Below the pieces are notes generated by a model that saw only the letters and a list, made by a program, of their open reading frames with translations, did no database searches and was not told where the DNA came from. The position numbers and the translations under genes were made by a program. Positions 7,015-16,304 of a DNA stretch of 64,000 nucleotides are shown in pieces. The DNA lies in assembly GCA_964247695.1 (NCBI GenBank), contig CAXTVI010000005.1, forward strand, positions 56,787 to 120,786, given 5' to 3'. Source of the stretch: Lichenicoccus sp964247695. Its GTDB lineage: Bacteria > Pseudomonadota > Alphaproteobacteria > Acetobacterales > Acetobacteraceae. The first letter of the stretch is position 1. Each line of letters begins with the position of its first letter.

Positions 7015-9183
7015 TCACCTTGCCTGGACCCACAGGTTCAGCATTCCCGCAAAACATCGCGGGTGTTCCGCCTCGAACAGGTCCCAGCGCGAAAGGTCGC
7101 GCAGCGGGGCATCATCGCTGCCGCTCCACGCCCTGAACGCCCGCTGGGTCGCGGCCGGAACCTCGACGCCAAGCAGGTCGATCGCTCCCTCGGCCAGGAA
7201 CCCGGCGACCTCGGGCAGGGTCACGGCCGTCTCCTGGACATGAAACAGCAGATCCCGACAGCCGCTGAGGGAGGCGAAGTCCGGGCTTGCGGCCAGTCGT
7301 CTCGCCCAGTCCTCATCCAGCGTCATCAGCACGTTGCGGCAGGTCCGGATACCAGAGGCCGTGGGCTCGTAGCCGCGCGTGGCGATCCAGTCCCGCGCCG
7401 CTCTCACATCGGTGCGACCACGCACCGTGTACAGCAGGACGTTCATCACGCCGCGCGGCCGCAGCGTTGCGAGCAGCGCGCGCCAGCCAGCCCAGGGATC
7501 GGCGAGATGGTGCAGGACGCCGCCGACACCGATCATGTCGAAGGTGCGACCAATCCGTGCCGCCTCTAGCAGGTCGGCCTGCCTGTACTCGATGCTCGCG
7601 ACACCGAGCGCCGTGGTGATGCGTGCGGCAAAGCCCAGGCTGGCCAGGCTCAGATCGATCGCCAGCACATTGACGTCGCTCAGGGCCTGGACCGTCTCCA
7701 CGGCGTGTTGCCCGGTGCCGCAGCCGGCCACCAGTACATCCAGGGTCCTTCCGCTCGGAAAGGAGCCCGGCGGAATCCCGAACCGCGCCTCCAGCCAGTC
7801 CCCCAGCGAGACCTGTCGCGAGATTGCCAGCGTGGCGACCCACCGTGGATAGGGATTGCTCTCGTACTGCTCGCGTACGGCTTGTGAAGTTACATCATCG
7901 ATCGGCGTTGCCCGCTGGATGGCATGCCGCATTCGCTGCTCCTCGGCCGGCTCGAGGACCTGTTGTTCGAGCACGGCGGCAAGTTCCGGTGGGCGGCCAG
8001 ACACGACCAACGTCTCGGTGCCAGCGAGCGAGGCGAGCGGAACATACATCGCAAGCACGGCCAGCAGCATATCGGACGGCGAGACCTGGCGATCGAGCGT
8101 TGCCTGCACCTCGGCATGCAGGGCTTCGACCTCTCCGACTTCTTCCGTGGAGAGGTGCCACGCGTACTCGTTGATGAAGCATTGCCGCGCCAGCCTGCAG
8201 GCACAGGCCAGGTCGGAGGCAGAGAGCGCAGTGCCGGACCTGACTGCCTCGAGGTGCTTCAGGCGCTGCCGGGTGAGGGTCGCTTCCACGTCCCGATGAC
8301 GGATCGGCGCCAAGGTCAGCAGGCTGCTCAGGGGCTCTTCGGCCGCTTTTATCGCTTCTCCCTGAGCGGCCACCGAACAGATCACGGGTGCCAGGTCCTG
8401 TGGCCGCGTCCAGCGCTCTGCAAGCGCACGTCGTAACGCTTCGCGCAATTCCGGAGTGTCTTGCGGTGACAGGGCGTCACGCGCGCAGTCGATAAACACC
8501 AGCCTTAGTTCAGGAGTGTCGCTACGAACCACGGCCCGCGATGCGGCCTGCAACGCCGCGTCGTAGGCATACAATGCTTGGTGAACTGCTATGAGACCTT
8601 CATGCGCGCGCGTGAAATCCGGCCTTGATGCGATGGCGTCCGCGAATGCGCCGGCAGCCTGATCGTCGCCGAGCGCCGCCAGGGCGATGCCAAGGCCGTA
8701 GTGAGCCTCGGGCAGGCGGGGATTGAAACGGAGAGCCAAGCGATAGGCCTTGGCGGCTTCCTCTGGGCGCTGCAGATCGGTGAGGGCGTTGGCCAGGTTC
8801 AGGTGGGTCACGGCACCCGGCTGCAACTGCGCGACACGTCGATAGTGCAGCTCAGCCTCGACCGGCTGCCCTGCGGCCCGGTAGGCTTGCGCCAGGCCAG
8901 CATGCAGTGCCGCCGCATCGGGGGCGACGGCGAGCGCCTTGGCGAGATGCGATACGGCATCCGCCGGCCGCTGTTGCAGGGAGGCGATCTGCCCGCGCAT
9001 GTGCAGGGCCACGACATCGTCCGGCCTGACGAGGAGGTGCCGGGCACAAAGCGCGTCGGCCTCGCCGAGACGGCCGTCTGCGTAGTGCGATCGGGCGAGG
9101 GCGAGCAGCGGAGCCGGGATCGGAGCAGCGGCCGCAGCGCTCGTCCGGACCTTGCGCTCGCTGCGGCGTGTCTTTCGATTCAA
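7015..9183 (-). CDS. TPR-repeat protein fused to a class I SAM-dependent methyltransferase
   Basis: The 722-residue protein has two parts. Residues 25-220 are tetratricopeptide repeats (for example LLVRPDDVVALHMRGQIA, ALRFNPRLPEAHYGLGIAL). After an alpha-helical linker, YESNPYPRW at 440-448 introduces a methyltransferase domain with SAM-binding VAGCGTGQH (485-493), an acidic residue at D510 and GVLHHLADP at 555-563. TPR-methyltransferase fusions of this type occur in alphaproteobacteria, but substrates are largely unknown. The start is TTG at 9183 behind a G-rich GGGGGCCTGGAG stretch; no better in-frame start lies nearby. It is a single gene converging on the Nudix hydrolase. Confidence 0.8.
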   Translation of the reverse strand: MNRKTRRSERKVRTSAAAAAPIPAPLLALARSHYADGRLGEADALCARHLLVRPDDVVALHMRGQIASLQQRPADAVSHLAKALAVAPDAAALHAGLAQAYRAAGQPVEAELHYRRVAQLQPGAVTHLNLANALTDLQRPEEAAKAYRLALRFNPRLPEAHYGLGIALAALGDDQAAGAFADAIASRPDFTRAHEGLIAVHQALYAYDAALQAASRAVVRSDTPELRLVFIDCARDALSPQDTPELREALRRALAERWTRPQDLAPVICSVAAQGEAIKAAEEPLSSLLTLAPIRHRDVEATLTRQRLKHLEAVRSGTALSASDLACACRLARQCFINEYAWHLSTEEVGEVEALHAEVQATLDRQVSPSDMLLAVLAMYVPLASLAGTETLVVSGRPPELAAVLEQQVLEPAEEQRMRHAIQRATPIDDVTSQAVREQYESNPYPRWVATLAISRQVSLGDWLEARFGIPPGSFPSGRTLDVLVAGCGTGQHAVETVQALSDVNVLAIDLSLASLGFAARITTALGVASIEYRQADLLEAARIGRTFDMIGVGGVLHHLADPWAGWRALLATLRPRGVMNVLLYTVRGRTDVRAARDWIATRGYEPTASGIRTCRNVLMTLDEDWARRLAASPDFASLSGCRDLLFHVQETAVTLPEVAGFLAEGAIDLLGVEVPAATQRAFRAWSGSDDAPLRDLSRWDLFEAEHPRCFAGMLNLWVQAR

Positions 9184-9266
9184 CTCCAGGCCCCCAGAAA
9201 CCCGATAACTACCGGATCCCTTTGGCCCAGGCCAGATCGACGCTCAAGGGGCGCCTTGCGGGTTCG

Positions 9267-9770
9267 TCATGACCGTGCGTGAGCGGCGGCCCTCGCGGCG
9301 AGCGCCACATTCATCGCCTCGAAGGACGGGACCAGCCCCTGTGGGTCGAACACCCAGAGCAGGGCACCGCTGAAATGTTCGCCCTGGGTGAACATCGTGC
9401 CGTGCGGTGTCGGCCGCAGCAGGAAATAATGCTCGCCGATGAAGAGTCCCGGTATTCCCCAAAGGCGCCCGCGCCACCGTAGCTCGCGGCCTTTGTCGGC
9501 AACCAGAACCGTGGGCCAGAAGACCGTCCGATCGTCGCCGTGGCCCTCGATATTCTCGATCACCTCGCCGGGCGCCAGACGGCCTTTGAGTCCGGCGATC
9601 ATCGGGTTCCAGGAGGGGTAGTCGTCCGCATCCGTCAGCACCGACCAGACGGAGGCAGGCGGCGCGTCAATCGCGATCGTGGTCAGGATGTCAGAGCGCG
9701 GTGCCAGCGCAAGCAAGGCAACACAGAGCAGAACCAGGATGCCGGCAACGGGCCAGCCCGCTCCGCGCAT
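9267..9770 (-). CDS. SRPBCC (START/polyketide cyclase-like) protein with N-terminal membrane anchor
   Basis: The 167-residue protein starts with a hydrophobic segment (about 8-24, GILVLLCVALLAL) and then an SRPBCC fold: APPASVWSVLTDADDYPSWNPMI is the usual opening helix pair of this lipid- or hydrophobic-ligand-binding family. It lies 15 bp downstream of nirD on the same strand, so it is likely the last gene of the nitrate operon. The link to nitrate assimilation is positional only. It could also be a separate housekeeping protein transcribed by read-through. Confidence 0.7.
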   Translation of the reverse strand: MRGAGWPVAGILVLLCVALLALAPRSDILTTIAIDAPPASVWSVLTDADDYPSWNPMIAGLKGRLAPGEVIENIEGHGDDRTVFWPTVLVADKGRELRWRGRLWGIPGLFIGEHYFLLRPTPHGTMFTQGEHFSGALLWVFDPQGLVPSFEAMNVALAARAAAHARS

Positions 9771-9785
9771 CGCAACCGACCGGCC

Positions 9786-10100
9786 TCAGGCCCCCACCAG
9801 CGCCAGCATGATCGCCCCATCCTCGCCCACCGTCAGCGGATAGGTGATGATGCTGCAGTCGGTGTTGACGCCGGCCCCGGTGCGCAGGTCGTAGGTGCGG
9901 TCGTGCAGCGGGCACATGACGGTGTGGGTACCGGTCAGCCCGTCGGCAAGCGGGCCCTGGCGGTGCGGGCAGTCGGGCTGGGTCGCGAAGACCCCGGCTC
10001 TCGTGTGGAACACCGCGAGATGCATCCCCGCCGCCTCGACCAGCCGGCCTTCGCCTTCGGGAATGTCCGACAGGTGGGCTATCCTGATCGGGGGTGCCAT
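9786..10100 (-). CDS. nirD: Nitrite reductase small subunit NirD (Rieske-type)
   Basis: This 104-residue subunit of the assimilatory NADH-nitrite reductase carries the Rieske [2Fe-2S] ligands: CPH at C44/H46 and CPLH at C63/H66. In some NirD proteins these ligands are lost, but here all four are present. It partners NirB in reducing nitrite to ammonium in the cytoplasm. The ATG at 10100 overlaps the nirB stop as TGATG; a GTG one codon earlier is possible but less likely. Confidence 0.92.
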   Translation of the reverse strand: MAPPIRIAHLSDIPEGEGRLVEAAGMHLAVFHTRAGVFATQPDCPHRQGPLADGLTGTHTVMCPLHDRTYDLRTGAGVNTDCSIITYPLTVGEDGAIMLALVGA

Positions 10101-12577
10101 CACTTCGCTCCGTCGGCGACAAGCAGGTCGCTGAACTGGTTCGCGGTGCGCGGCTGCACCGCCTCCTGCCAGGGGTCATAGGCCGCATCGACGGAACGCT
10201 GCATGGCGGCGTCGAGTGCCTCCACGATGCCGTCGCTGTCCTCGACCACCACCGCGCGCAGCCGCTCGATACCGACACGCTCGACGAAGGTGTAGGTGCG
10301 CTCCTTCCATTTCGCGTTCTCGCGGTAGTACTGCATGAAGCGCGCGGTGATCCGCATCACTTCGTCCTCGCCATCGACGGAGCACAGCACATCGCCCTTG
10401 CGTATATGCGCGCCGGCGGCACCGCCCACATAGATCTCCCACTTGTCGTTGCCGATGGCGACCGCGCCGATATCCTTCACCATCGCCTCCGAGCAGTTGC
10501 GCGGGCAGCCGGCGGTGGCGAGCTTGAGTTTGGCCGGGCTGTCCACGCCACGAAATCGCTTCTCGATCTTCGTCGCCAGCCCCATGCTGTCACCGAGGCC
10601 GAAGCGACAGAACTCGGTGCCGATGCAGCTCTTGCAGGTGCGGTAGCTCTTGCCGTAGGCGTGTCCCGACGGCATGCCGAGATCGGCCCACACCTTCGGC
10701 AGGTCCTCCTTGGAGACGCCGACAAGGTCGATGCGCTGGCCGCCGGTGAGCTTGACCAGCGGCACGTTGTATTTCTTCGCGACCTCGGCGATGCGAATGA
10801 GGTCGTCCGGGCTGGTGACGCCGCCGGGCATTTCCGGCACCACCGAGAAGGTGCCATCCTTCTGGATGTTGGCGTGCACACGGTCGTTGATGAAGCGCGC
10901 GTCGCGTTCGTCCTCGTAGTCTCCCGCCCAGAGCGTGATCAGCAGCGACGCCAGCGCCGGCTTGCTGGCCGCATCCTCGATGCCGCCGGAAAGCGCCCGG
11001 AACACCGAGGAGACCGAGCGCAGGCCCTGCTCGCGCACCGCCGCCACCAGCTCCGGCTTCGTCATCGGGATGCAGGGCACGTAGTAGTGGATCGACGGAT
11101 CCTCCTCGACCGCGCCGCCCGCGAACCAGGCCACCACCTCGCCGACCAGGCTCTTGCAGGAGCCGCAGCCCATGCCGGCGCGGGTCGCGTCCATCACCGC
11201 CTTGGTGGTCTTGCGGCCGGACTTCACGCAGGCGCCGATCGCCTCCTTGGTGACGCCGTTGCAGTTGCAGACCTGCTGGTCGGCGGGCATCTCGTCGAGC
11301 GTGACTTTCTGCGACGGCGTGCCGAGATCGAACAGCAGCCCGAGGCGCTCGTCCGGCAGCGCGCTGTCGCGGTCGAAGGCCTGCATGAGGTAGGCGGCCT
11401 TCGAGATGTCGCCCATCAGGATGCCGCCGACCAGGCGGCCGTCGCGCACGATCAGTTTCTTGTAGGTGCCGCGCCCCGGCTCGCTGAACTGGATCACCTC
11501 GTCGCGCGCATCGGCAGGCTCGGTGATGCCCATCGAGGCCAGCTCGACCCCCATCACCTTGAGCTTGGTGGCGAGCTTGGAGCCGTGATAGGCGGCGTCC
11601 AGGTTGCGGTCGGTGACGTGGTCCGCGAACACCTTCGCCTGGTCCCAGAGCGGCGCCACCAGCCCGTACACCATGCCGCGATGCTGCGCGCACTCGCCGA
11701 CCACGAAGATGCGGCGATCGTCCAGGCAGCGCATGTGGTTGTCCACCACGATGGCGCGCTCCACCGTCAGCCCGGCGCGCTGCGCGATCTCGATGTTCGG
11801 GCGGATGCCGGCCGACACCACCAGCATGTCGCAGGCGAGCGTGTCGCCATCCTTGAAGCGAAGCCCGCTGATGCGGTCATCACCCAGCACCGCCTGGGTG
11901 CTTTTGCCTAGATGGATGGTGATGCCCATCTCCTCCATCTGGCGGCGCAGGATGGCACCCCCCTGGGTGTCGAGCTGCGCGTTCATCAGGTGCTTGGACT
12001 GGTGCACGACATGCACCTCGCAGCCATGGTTGAGCAGGCCGCGCGCCGCTTCCAGCCCGAGCAGTCCGCCGCCGATGACGGCCGCGACCTTGCTGCGCTT
12101 CGCGGTTTCCATGATGCCGTTGCAGTCGTCGATCGAGCGGAAGCCGAACACGCCCTCGCGAAGCTCGCCCTTCGCATCCCGGATGTTCTCTATCGGCGGA
12201 ATAAAGGCGCGGCTGCCGGTGGCGATAAGCAGCACGTCGTAGTGCGCCTTCACGCCGGCGCCCGACATGACCACGCGCGCGGCGCGGTCGATCTCGGTGA
12301 CCGGCGATCCGGTATGCAGGGTGATCGCGTTGTCGGCGTACCAGTCGAGCGGATTGATGTAGATCTCGCTGCTGTCCTGCACCCCGCTGAGCACGTTCGA
12401 CAGCATGATGCGGTTGTAGTTGCCGTAGGGCTCGTCGCCGAACATGGTGATGTCGAACATGTCGGCGCCGCCGCGCGCGAGCACCTCCTCGACCGCCCTC
12501 GCGCCGGCCATGCCGTTGCCGATGACCACCAGCCTCTGTCGCGGCATGGCCCCATCTTCCTTCAGAGGATGTTCCAT
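10100..12577 (-). CDS. nirB: NADH-dependent assimilatory nitrite reductase large subunit NirB
   Basis: At 825 residues it has full NirB length. Residues 14-400 are the FAD/NAD(P)H oxidoreductase part (VVIGNGMAGARAVEE, IGGGLLGLEAARG, VVGECA). A BFD-like [2Fe-2S] domain has C437, C439, C471 and C474. The siroheme/[4Fe-4S] region carries CIGTEFC (C651, C657) and GCPRNC (C691, C695). It performs the six-electron reduction of nitrite to ammonium with NADH. The ATG overlaps the stop of the preceding small gene as TGATG, and its own stop overlaps nirD, so the operon is tightly coupled. Confidence 0.95.
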   Translation of the reverse strand: MEHPLKEDGAMPRQRLVVIGNGMAGARAVEEVLARGGADMFDITMFGDEPYGNYNRIMLSNVLSGVQDSSEIYINPLDWYADNAITLHTGSPVTEIDRAARVVMSGAGVKAHYDVLLIATGSRAFIPPIENIRDAKGELREGVFGFRSIDDCNGIMETAKRSKVAAVIGGGLLGLEAARGLLNHGCEVHVVHQSKHLMNAQLDTQGGAILRRQMEEMGITIHLGKSTQAVLGDDRISGLRFKDGDTLACDMLVVSAGIRPNIEIAQRAGLTVERAIVVDNHMRCLDDRRIFVVGECAQHRGMVYGLVAPLWDQAKVFADHVTDRNLDAAYHGSKLATKLKVMGVELASMGITEPADARDEVIQFSEPGRGTYKKLIVRDGRLVGGILMGDISKAAYLMQAFDRDSALPDERLGLLFDLGTPSQKVTLDEMPADQQVCNCNGVTKEAIGACVKSGRKTTKAVMDATRAGMGCGSCKSLVGEVVAWFAGGAVEEDPSIHYYVPCIPMTKPELVAAVREQGLRSVSSVFRALSGGIEDAASKPALASLLITLWAGDYEDERDARFINDRVHANIQKDGTFSVVPEMPGGVTSPDDLIRIAEVAKKYNVPLVKLTGGQRIDLVGVSKEDLPKVWADLGMPSGHAYGKSYRTCKSCIGTEFCRFGLGDSMGLATKIEKRFRGVDSPAKLKLATAGCPRNCSEAMVKDIGAVAIGNDKWEIYVGGAAGAHIRKGDVLCSVDGEDEVMRITARFMQYYRENAKWKERTYTFVERVGIERLRAVVVEDSDGIVEALDAAMQRSVDAAYDPWQEAVQPRTANQFSDLLVADGAK

Positions 12578-12927
12578 CAGATTTCCATCAGCCCCATGTC
12601 GAGCACGAGTGTTCCGGTGACGCCCTCGGGTGCCGCAACACGCATCTCGAGTTTCGTCTCCGGAAACAGATCCTCGACCACAGCGAGCGGCACGTGCTGG
12701 CCGGACTTCGCGCCGAGCGGGAACAGGCGCATTGGGGAGCCGTCGCGCAGCAGCACCAGGGTGACCATCTCGTCCGCTGAATTGCCGGCACGCAGATAGA
12801 CCAGTTGCGAGCGCTTGTCGGCCGGCACGCGATAGGCATCCAGTCCGGGGAGCGCCATCGGGCTCCCGTATCCGGCACCGGTGAAGGCAAAGATGCCGGT
12901 AATGATCCTGGGAATGCTCTCGATCAT
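12577..12927 (-). CDS. Small cysteine-free protein between nitrate and nitrite reductase genes, function unknown
   Basis: The 116-residue product has no cysteine, no signal peptide and no membrane helix. It looks like a compact beta-rich domain (FAFTGAGYGSPM, VPADKRSQLVYLRAGN, GVTGTLVLDMGLMEI). It starts 22 bp after the nitrate reductase stop, and its own stop overlaps the nirB start as TGATG. Similar short proteins seem to occur in alphaproteobacterial nitrate assimilation operons, but I cannot name a function. Position suggests a role in reductase assembly, stability or nitrate sensing. The absence of metal ligands argues against an electron carrier. Confidence 0.75.
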   Translation of the reverse strand: MIESIPRIITGIFAFTGAGYGSPMALPGLDAYRVPADKRSQLVYLRAGNSADEMVTLVLLRDGSPMRLFPLGAKSGQHVPLAVVEDLFPETKLEMRVAAPEGVTGTLVLDMGLMEI

Positions 12928-12949
12928 GGTCGTGTTGTCCTTACGGTGG

Positions 12950-15037
12950 TCACGCGGATGCCAGTTGCACGGCGCAGATTTTGTACTCCGGGATCTTCGA
13001 AGTCGGGTCGACGGCGTCGTTGGTCAGCAGGTTGGCGTTCGAGGCACCCCCCCAGTGGAACGGCACGAAGATGGTGTCGCGCCGGATGTCCGGTGTCAGC
13101 CGCGCCTTGAAACGGGCCGCGCCGCGTCGCGTGGTCAGCAGGGCCATGCCGCCCTGTGCGATCCCGGCCTGTCGCGCGGTGTCGGGATGGATCTCCGCGA
13201 AGGCTTCCGGCTCGGCGGCGACCAGTTCCGGCACCCGTCGGGTCTGCGCGCCGGTCTGGTAGTGGCTGAGCACGCGGCCGGTGGTGAGATACAAAGGATA
13301 GCGCGCATCCGGCTCCTCGGCGGACGCACGCCGCTGCACCGCGTGGAAGCGGGCGCGTCCGTCCTCGTGGGCGAAGCGCTGCAGGTAGGGGCGGCGGCTG
13401 TCGGTGTGTCTCTCGTCCGGGCACGGCCAGAACACGCCATGCTCGCGGTCGATCCGCTCCAGGCTGATGCCCGCATAGTCCGCCGGTCCGCCGCTGGACG
13501 CGCGACGGAGTTCGTCGAACACCGTGCCGGGATCGCTGGACGGGATATGACGGCTCTGGCCCAGCCGCGCCGCGAGATCGGCCATGATGTCGAGGTCGCT
13601 GCGTACGCCCGGCGGTGGTGCCGCGGCCTGGCGCCGGTGCAGCACGCGGCCTTCGAGATTGGTCATCGTGCCGCTCTCTTCGGCCCATTGCGTGACCGGC
13701 AGCACGATGTCGGCGAGCGACGAGGTCTCGGACAGGAACTGGTCGCAGGCGACGAACAGCGGCAGGTCCGCAAGCCGGTGCGCCAGCGTGCCGGCATCGG
13801 GCGCCGAGAGCAGCACGTTGCAGGCCATCAGCAGCAGTCCCTGGATGCCGCCTTCCCGGCCGAGCGCATCCAGGATGCCGACGGCGGGCAGTCCCGGCTG
13901 CGGCAGACTTTCCGGCGAGACACCCCAAACAGCCGCGACTTCCGCTCGATGCTGCGGATTGGCAAGCTGCCGGTAGCCGGGGAGCTGGTCGTTCTTCTGG
14001 CCGTGTTCGCGGCCGCCCTGGCCGTTGCCCTGCCCGGTGAGGCAGCCCCAGCCGCAATGCATGCGCCCGGCCTGTCCGAGTGCGAGGGCCAGGTTGATGA
14101 AGGCGAGCGCGTTCTGCACGCCCTGGCTCTGCTGCTCGGCACCGCGTCCGGACAGGATGATCGCGGTCGCGGCCTCGCCCAGCATGTGCGCCGCGCGCTC
14201 GATCTGCTGCGCCGGCACGCCGGTCTCGCGCTCGACCCGGTCCGGCCAATAGGACGCCACCGCCCGCCGCACGGCCTCCCAGCCGCTGGTGCGCTCTGCG
14301 ATGAAGTGCGCATCGATCAGCTTGTCGCGCACCGCAACATGCAGCAGCCCGTTGGCGAGCGAGGCATCGGTGCCCGGAGTAAGCTGCAGGTGCAGGTCGG
14401 CAAGCTTGGCGGTGGCGGTGCGGCGCGGGTCGCTCACGATCAACCGGCCGCCGCGATCCCGCTGCGCCTCGAAATACTGCATGATCGGCGGCATGGTCTC
14501 GGCCGGGTTGCCGCCGGCGATCAGGATTGTTTCGGCGCCGGGGATATCCTCGAGCGGGAACGGCAGGCCGCGATCCATCCCGAACGCGCGGATGCCGGCC
14601 ATCGCGGCGGAGGCCATGCAGAAGCGGCCGTTATAGTCGATATGCGCGGTGCCGAGCACGACGCGGGCGAATTTGCCGAGCAGGTAGGCCTTTTCGTTGG
14701 TGAGCCCACCGCCGCCGAACACCGCGATGCTGTCGCGGCCGTGCGCACCCTGCAGGAGCCGGATCTGACCTGCGATCCGGTCCAGCGCCTCGTCCCACGA
14801 CGCCGGACGCAGGGCTGCTCCCTTTGCGTCGCGCAGCATCGGCGTCGTGAGGCGTTCGGGATGGGTAAGCAGGCTGCCCGCGGTCCAGCCCTTGCGGCAC
14901 ATGCCGCCCTTGTTGGTCGGGAAGTCGCGCGCCTGGGCCGTGAACACGCCATCACCCGAGCGCTCGAGCGTCATGCCGCATTGCAGGGCACAATACGGGC
15001 AGTGCGTCTCGGTGCGGGTGATGGTGAGCGCGTCCAT
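12950..15037 (-). CDS. nasA: Assimilatory nitrate reductase catalytic subunit (molybdopterin)
   Basis: This 695-residue molybdopterin oxidoreductase begins with the [4Fe-4S] motif C13-x2-C16-x3-C20 and C47 (CPYCALQCGM, GGMCRKGW). It continues with the guanine-dinucleotide cofactor domains (YNGRFCMASAAMAGIRAFG, ILIAGGNPAETMPPIM, GWGCLTGQGNGQGGREHGQK) and ends with a molydopterin dinucleotide-binding domain (YLTTGRVLSHYQTG). It reduces nitrate to nitrite. It lacks the extra C-terminal [2Fe-2S] domain of longer NasA proteins, and no NasB-type reductase is adjacent, so its electron donor is not evident. Naming varies between species (nasA or nasC). It starts 6 bp after the transporter stop. Confidence 0.93.
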   Translation of the reverse strand: MDALTITRTETHCPYCALQCGMTLERSGDGVFTAQARDFPTNKGGMCRKGWTAGSLLTHPERLTTPMLRDAKGAALRPASWDEALDRIAGQIRLLQGAHGRDSIAVFGGGGLTNEKAYLLGKFARVVLGTAHIDYNGRFCMASAAMAGIRAFGMDRGLPFPLEDIPGAETILIAGGNPAETMPPIMQYFEAQRDRGGRLIVSDPRRTATAKLADLHLQLTPGTDASLANGLLHVAVRDKLIDAHFIAERTSGWEAVRRAVASYWPDRVERETGVPAQQIERAAHMLGEAATAIILSGRGAEQQSQGVQNALAFINLALALGQAGRMHCGWGCLTGQGNGQGGREHGQKNDQLPGYRQLANPQHRAEVAAVWGVSPESLPQPGLPAVGILDALGREGGIQGLLLMACNVLLSAPDAGTLAHRLADLPLFVACDQFLSETSSLADIVLPVTQWAEESGTMTNLEGRVLHRRQAAAPPPGVRSDLDIMADLAARLGQSRHIPSSDPGTVFDELRRASSGGPADYAGISLERIDREHGVFWPCPDERHTDSRRPYLQRFAHEDGRARFHAVQRRASAEEPDARYPLYLTTGRVLSHYQTGAQTRRVPELVAAEPEAFAEIHPDTARQAGIAQGGMALLTTRRGAARFKARLTPDIRRDTIFVPFHWGGASNANLLTNDAVDPTSKIPEYKICAVQLASA

Positions 15038-15043
15038 GAACGC

Positions 15044-16255
15044 CTACACGCGGGCGACGTCCGCGCCGGCGCCCCAGGTGGTGCGCCAGCGCGACTTCAC
15101 GCTGGTCAGGCCGAGCAGCGCCACCAGGGCAAGTCCCGCGAAGATCAGGAAGCCCGCTCCATAGGAGCCGGTGTGCTGGCGCGCGAAGCCGAGCGAGGAC
15201 GCCAGGAAGAAGCCGCCGACGCCGCCGGTCATGCCGACCAGCCCGGTCATCACGCCGATCTCGCGCCGGAAGCGCTGCGGCACCAGCTGGAAAACCGCGC
15301 CGTTGCCCATGCCAAAGGCGAGCATGCTGACCACGAACACCGCGAGCGCCATCCAGAACAGCGGCAATCCGATGGAGACCACGATGAGTGCCGCCGCCGC
15401 GATCATGTACATGATGGTGAGCGCGCGGATGCCGCCGATGCGGTCGGCCAGCGCCCCGCCGACCGGACGCACCATGCTGCCCGCGAACACGCAGGCCGCC
15501 GTGCAGTAGCCGGCGGTGATCGCGCTCAGCCCGTACTGGCCGTTGAAGTATATGGTGAGCGACGAGGCGAGGCCGGAGAAGCCGCCGAAGGTCACGCCGT
15601 AGAACAGCATGAACCACCAGGCGTCGCCATGCCCGAGCACCGCGGCATATTCCGCCAGGTGCTTGGGCGGAGGCTGGGACGGCGCGTTGCGGGCGAAGGC
15701 AAGGTAGGTCGCGAATGCGATCGCGACCGGCACGGCCGCGATGATGAACACGGTGGCGATGCCGAAATGCGCCGCCAGCGTCGGCGCGAACAGAGCGGCG
15801 AGAACGGTGCCGGAATTACCGGCGCCGGCGATCCCCAGCACGATGCCCTGGTATTCCGGAGGATACCAGCGCGAGGCCAGCGGCAGCGCGACGGCGAAGG
15901 AGGCGCCGGCGACCCCGAGCAGCAGCCCCAGGATCAGCATCTCGCCATAGGAGTGGATGCCGATCAGCCAGGTGCCGATCAGGGTGGCGAGCACGATGCA
16001 CTGGGTGATGATACCCGTGAGGCGCGGCCTGAGGCGGTCCACCAGCACCCCGAACAGCACGCGCAGCAGGGCGCCGGACAGGATCGGCAGCGCCACCATC
16101 AGTCCCTTCTGGCTGGCGGTGAGGTGCAGCAGCCTGGAGAGCTGCACCCCGAGCGGCCCGAGCAGCGCCCAGACCATGAAGGCCATGTCGAAATAGAAGA
16201 AGGCGCAGAGCAGGGTCGGGGTATGGCCCGACTTCAGGAATGCCCGGTTGATCAT
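15044..16255 (-). CDS. narK: NarK/NNP-family nitrate/nitrite transporter (MFS)
   Basis: The 403-residue membrane protein has about 12 transmembrane helices. It carries the two signatures of the nitrate/nitrite porter family: GIAGAGNSGTV at 141-151 and FGMGNGAVFQLVPQRF near 314-329. Arginines at 65 and 263, within helices, are in positions expected to bind the substrate anion. It imports nitrate for the downstream reductases. I chose the ATG at 16255 (MINRAFLKSG), with GAGG upstream; longer readings add an unstructured N-terminus that crosses the promoter region. It is the first gene of the operon. Confidence 0.92.
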   Translation of the reverse strand: MINRAFLKSGHTPTLLCAFFYFDMAFMVWALLGPLGVQLSRLLHLTASQKGLMVALPILSGALLRVLFGVLVDRLRPRLTGIITQCIVLATLIGTWLIGIHSYGEMLILGLLLGVAGASFAVALPLASRWYPPEYQGIVLGIAGAGNSGTVLAALFAPTLAAHFGIATVFIIAAVPVAIAFATYLAFARNAPSQPPPKHLAEYAAVLGHGDAWWFMLFYGVTFGGFSGLASSLTIYFNGQYGLSAITAGYCTAACVFAGSMVRPVGGALADRIGGIRALTIMYMIAAAALIVVSIGLPLFWMALAVFVVSMLAFGMGNGAVFQLVPQRFRREIGVMTGLVGMTGGVGGFFLASSLGFARQHTGSYGAGFLIFAGLALVALLGLTSVKSRWRTTWGAGADVARV

Positions 16256-16304
16256 CAGGTGGCCTCGCTGGTGACATCCGGTTGCGGCTTCAGTCGACGG
16301 CCAT

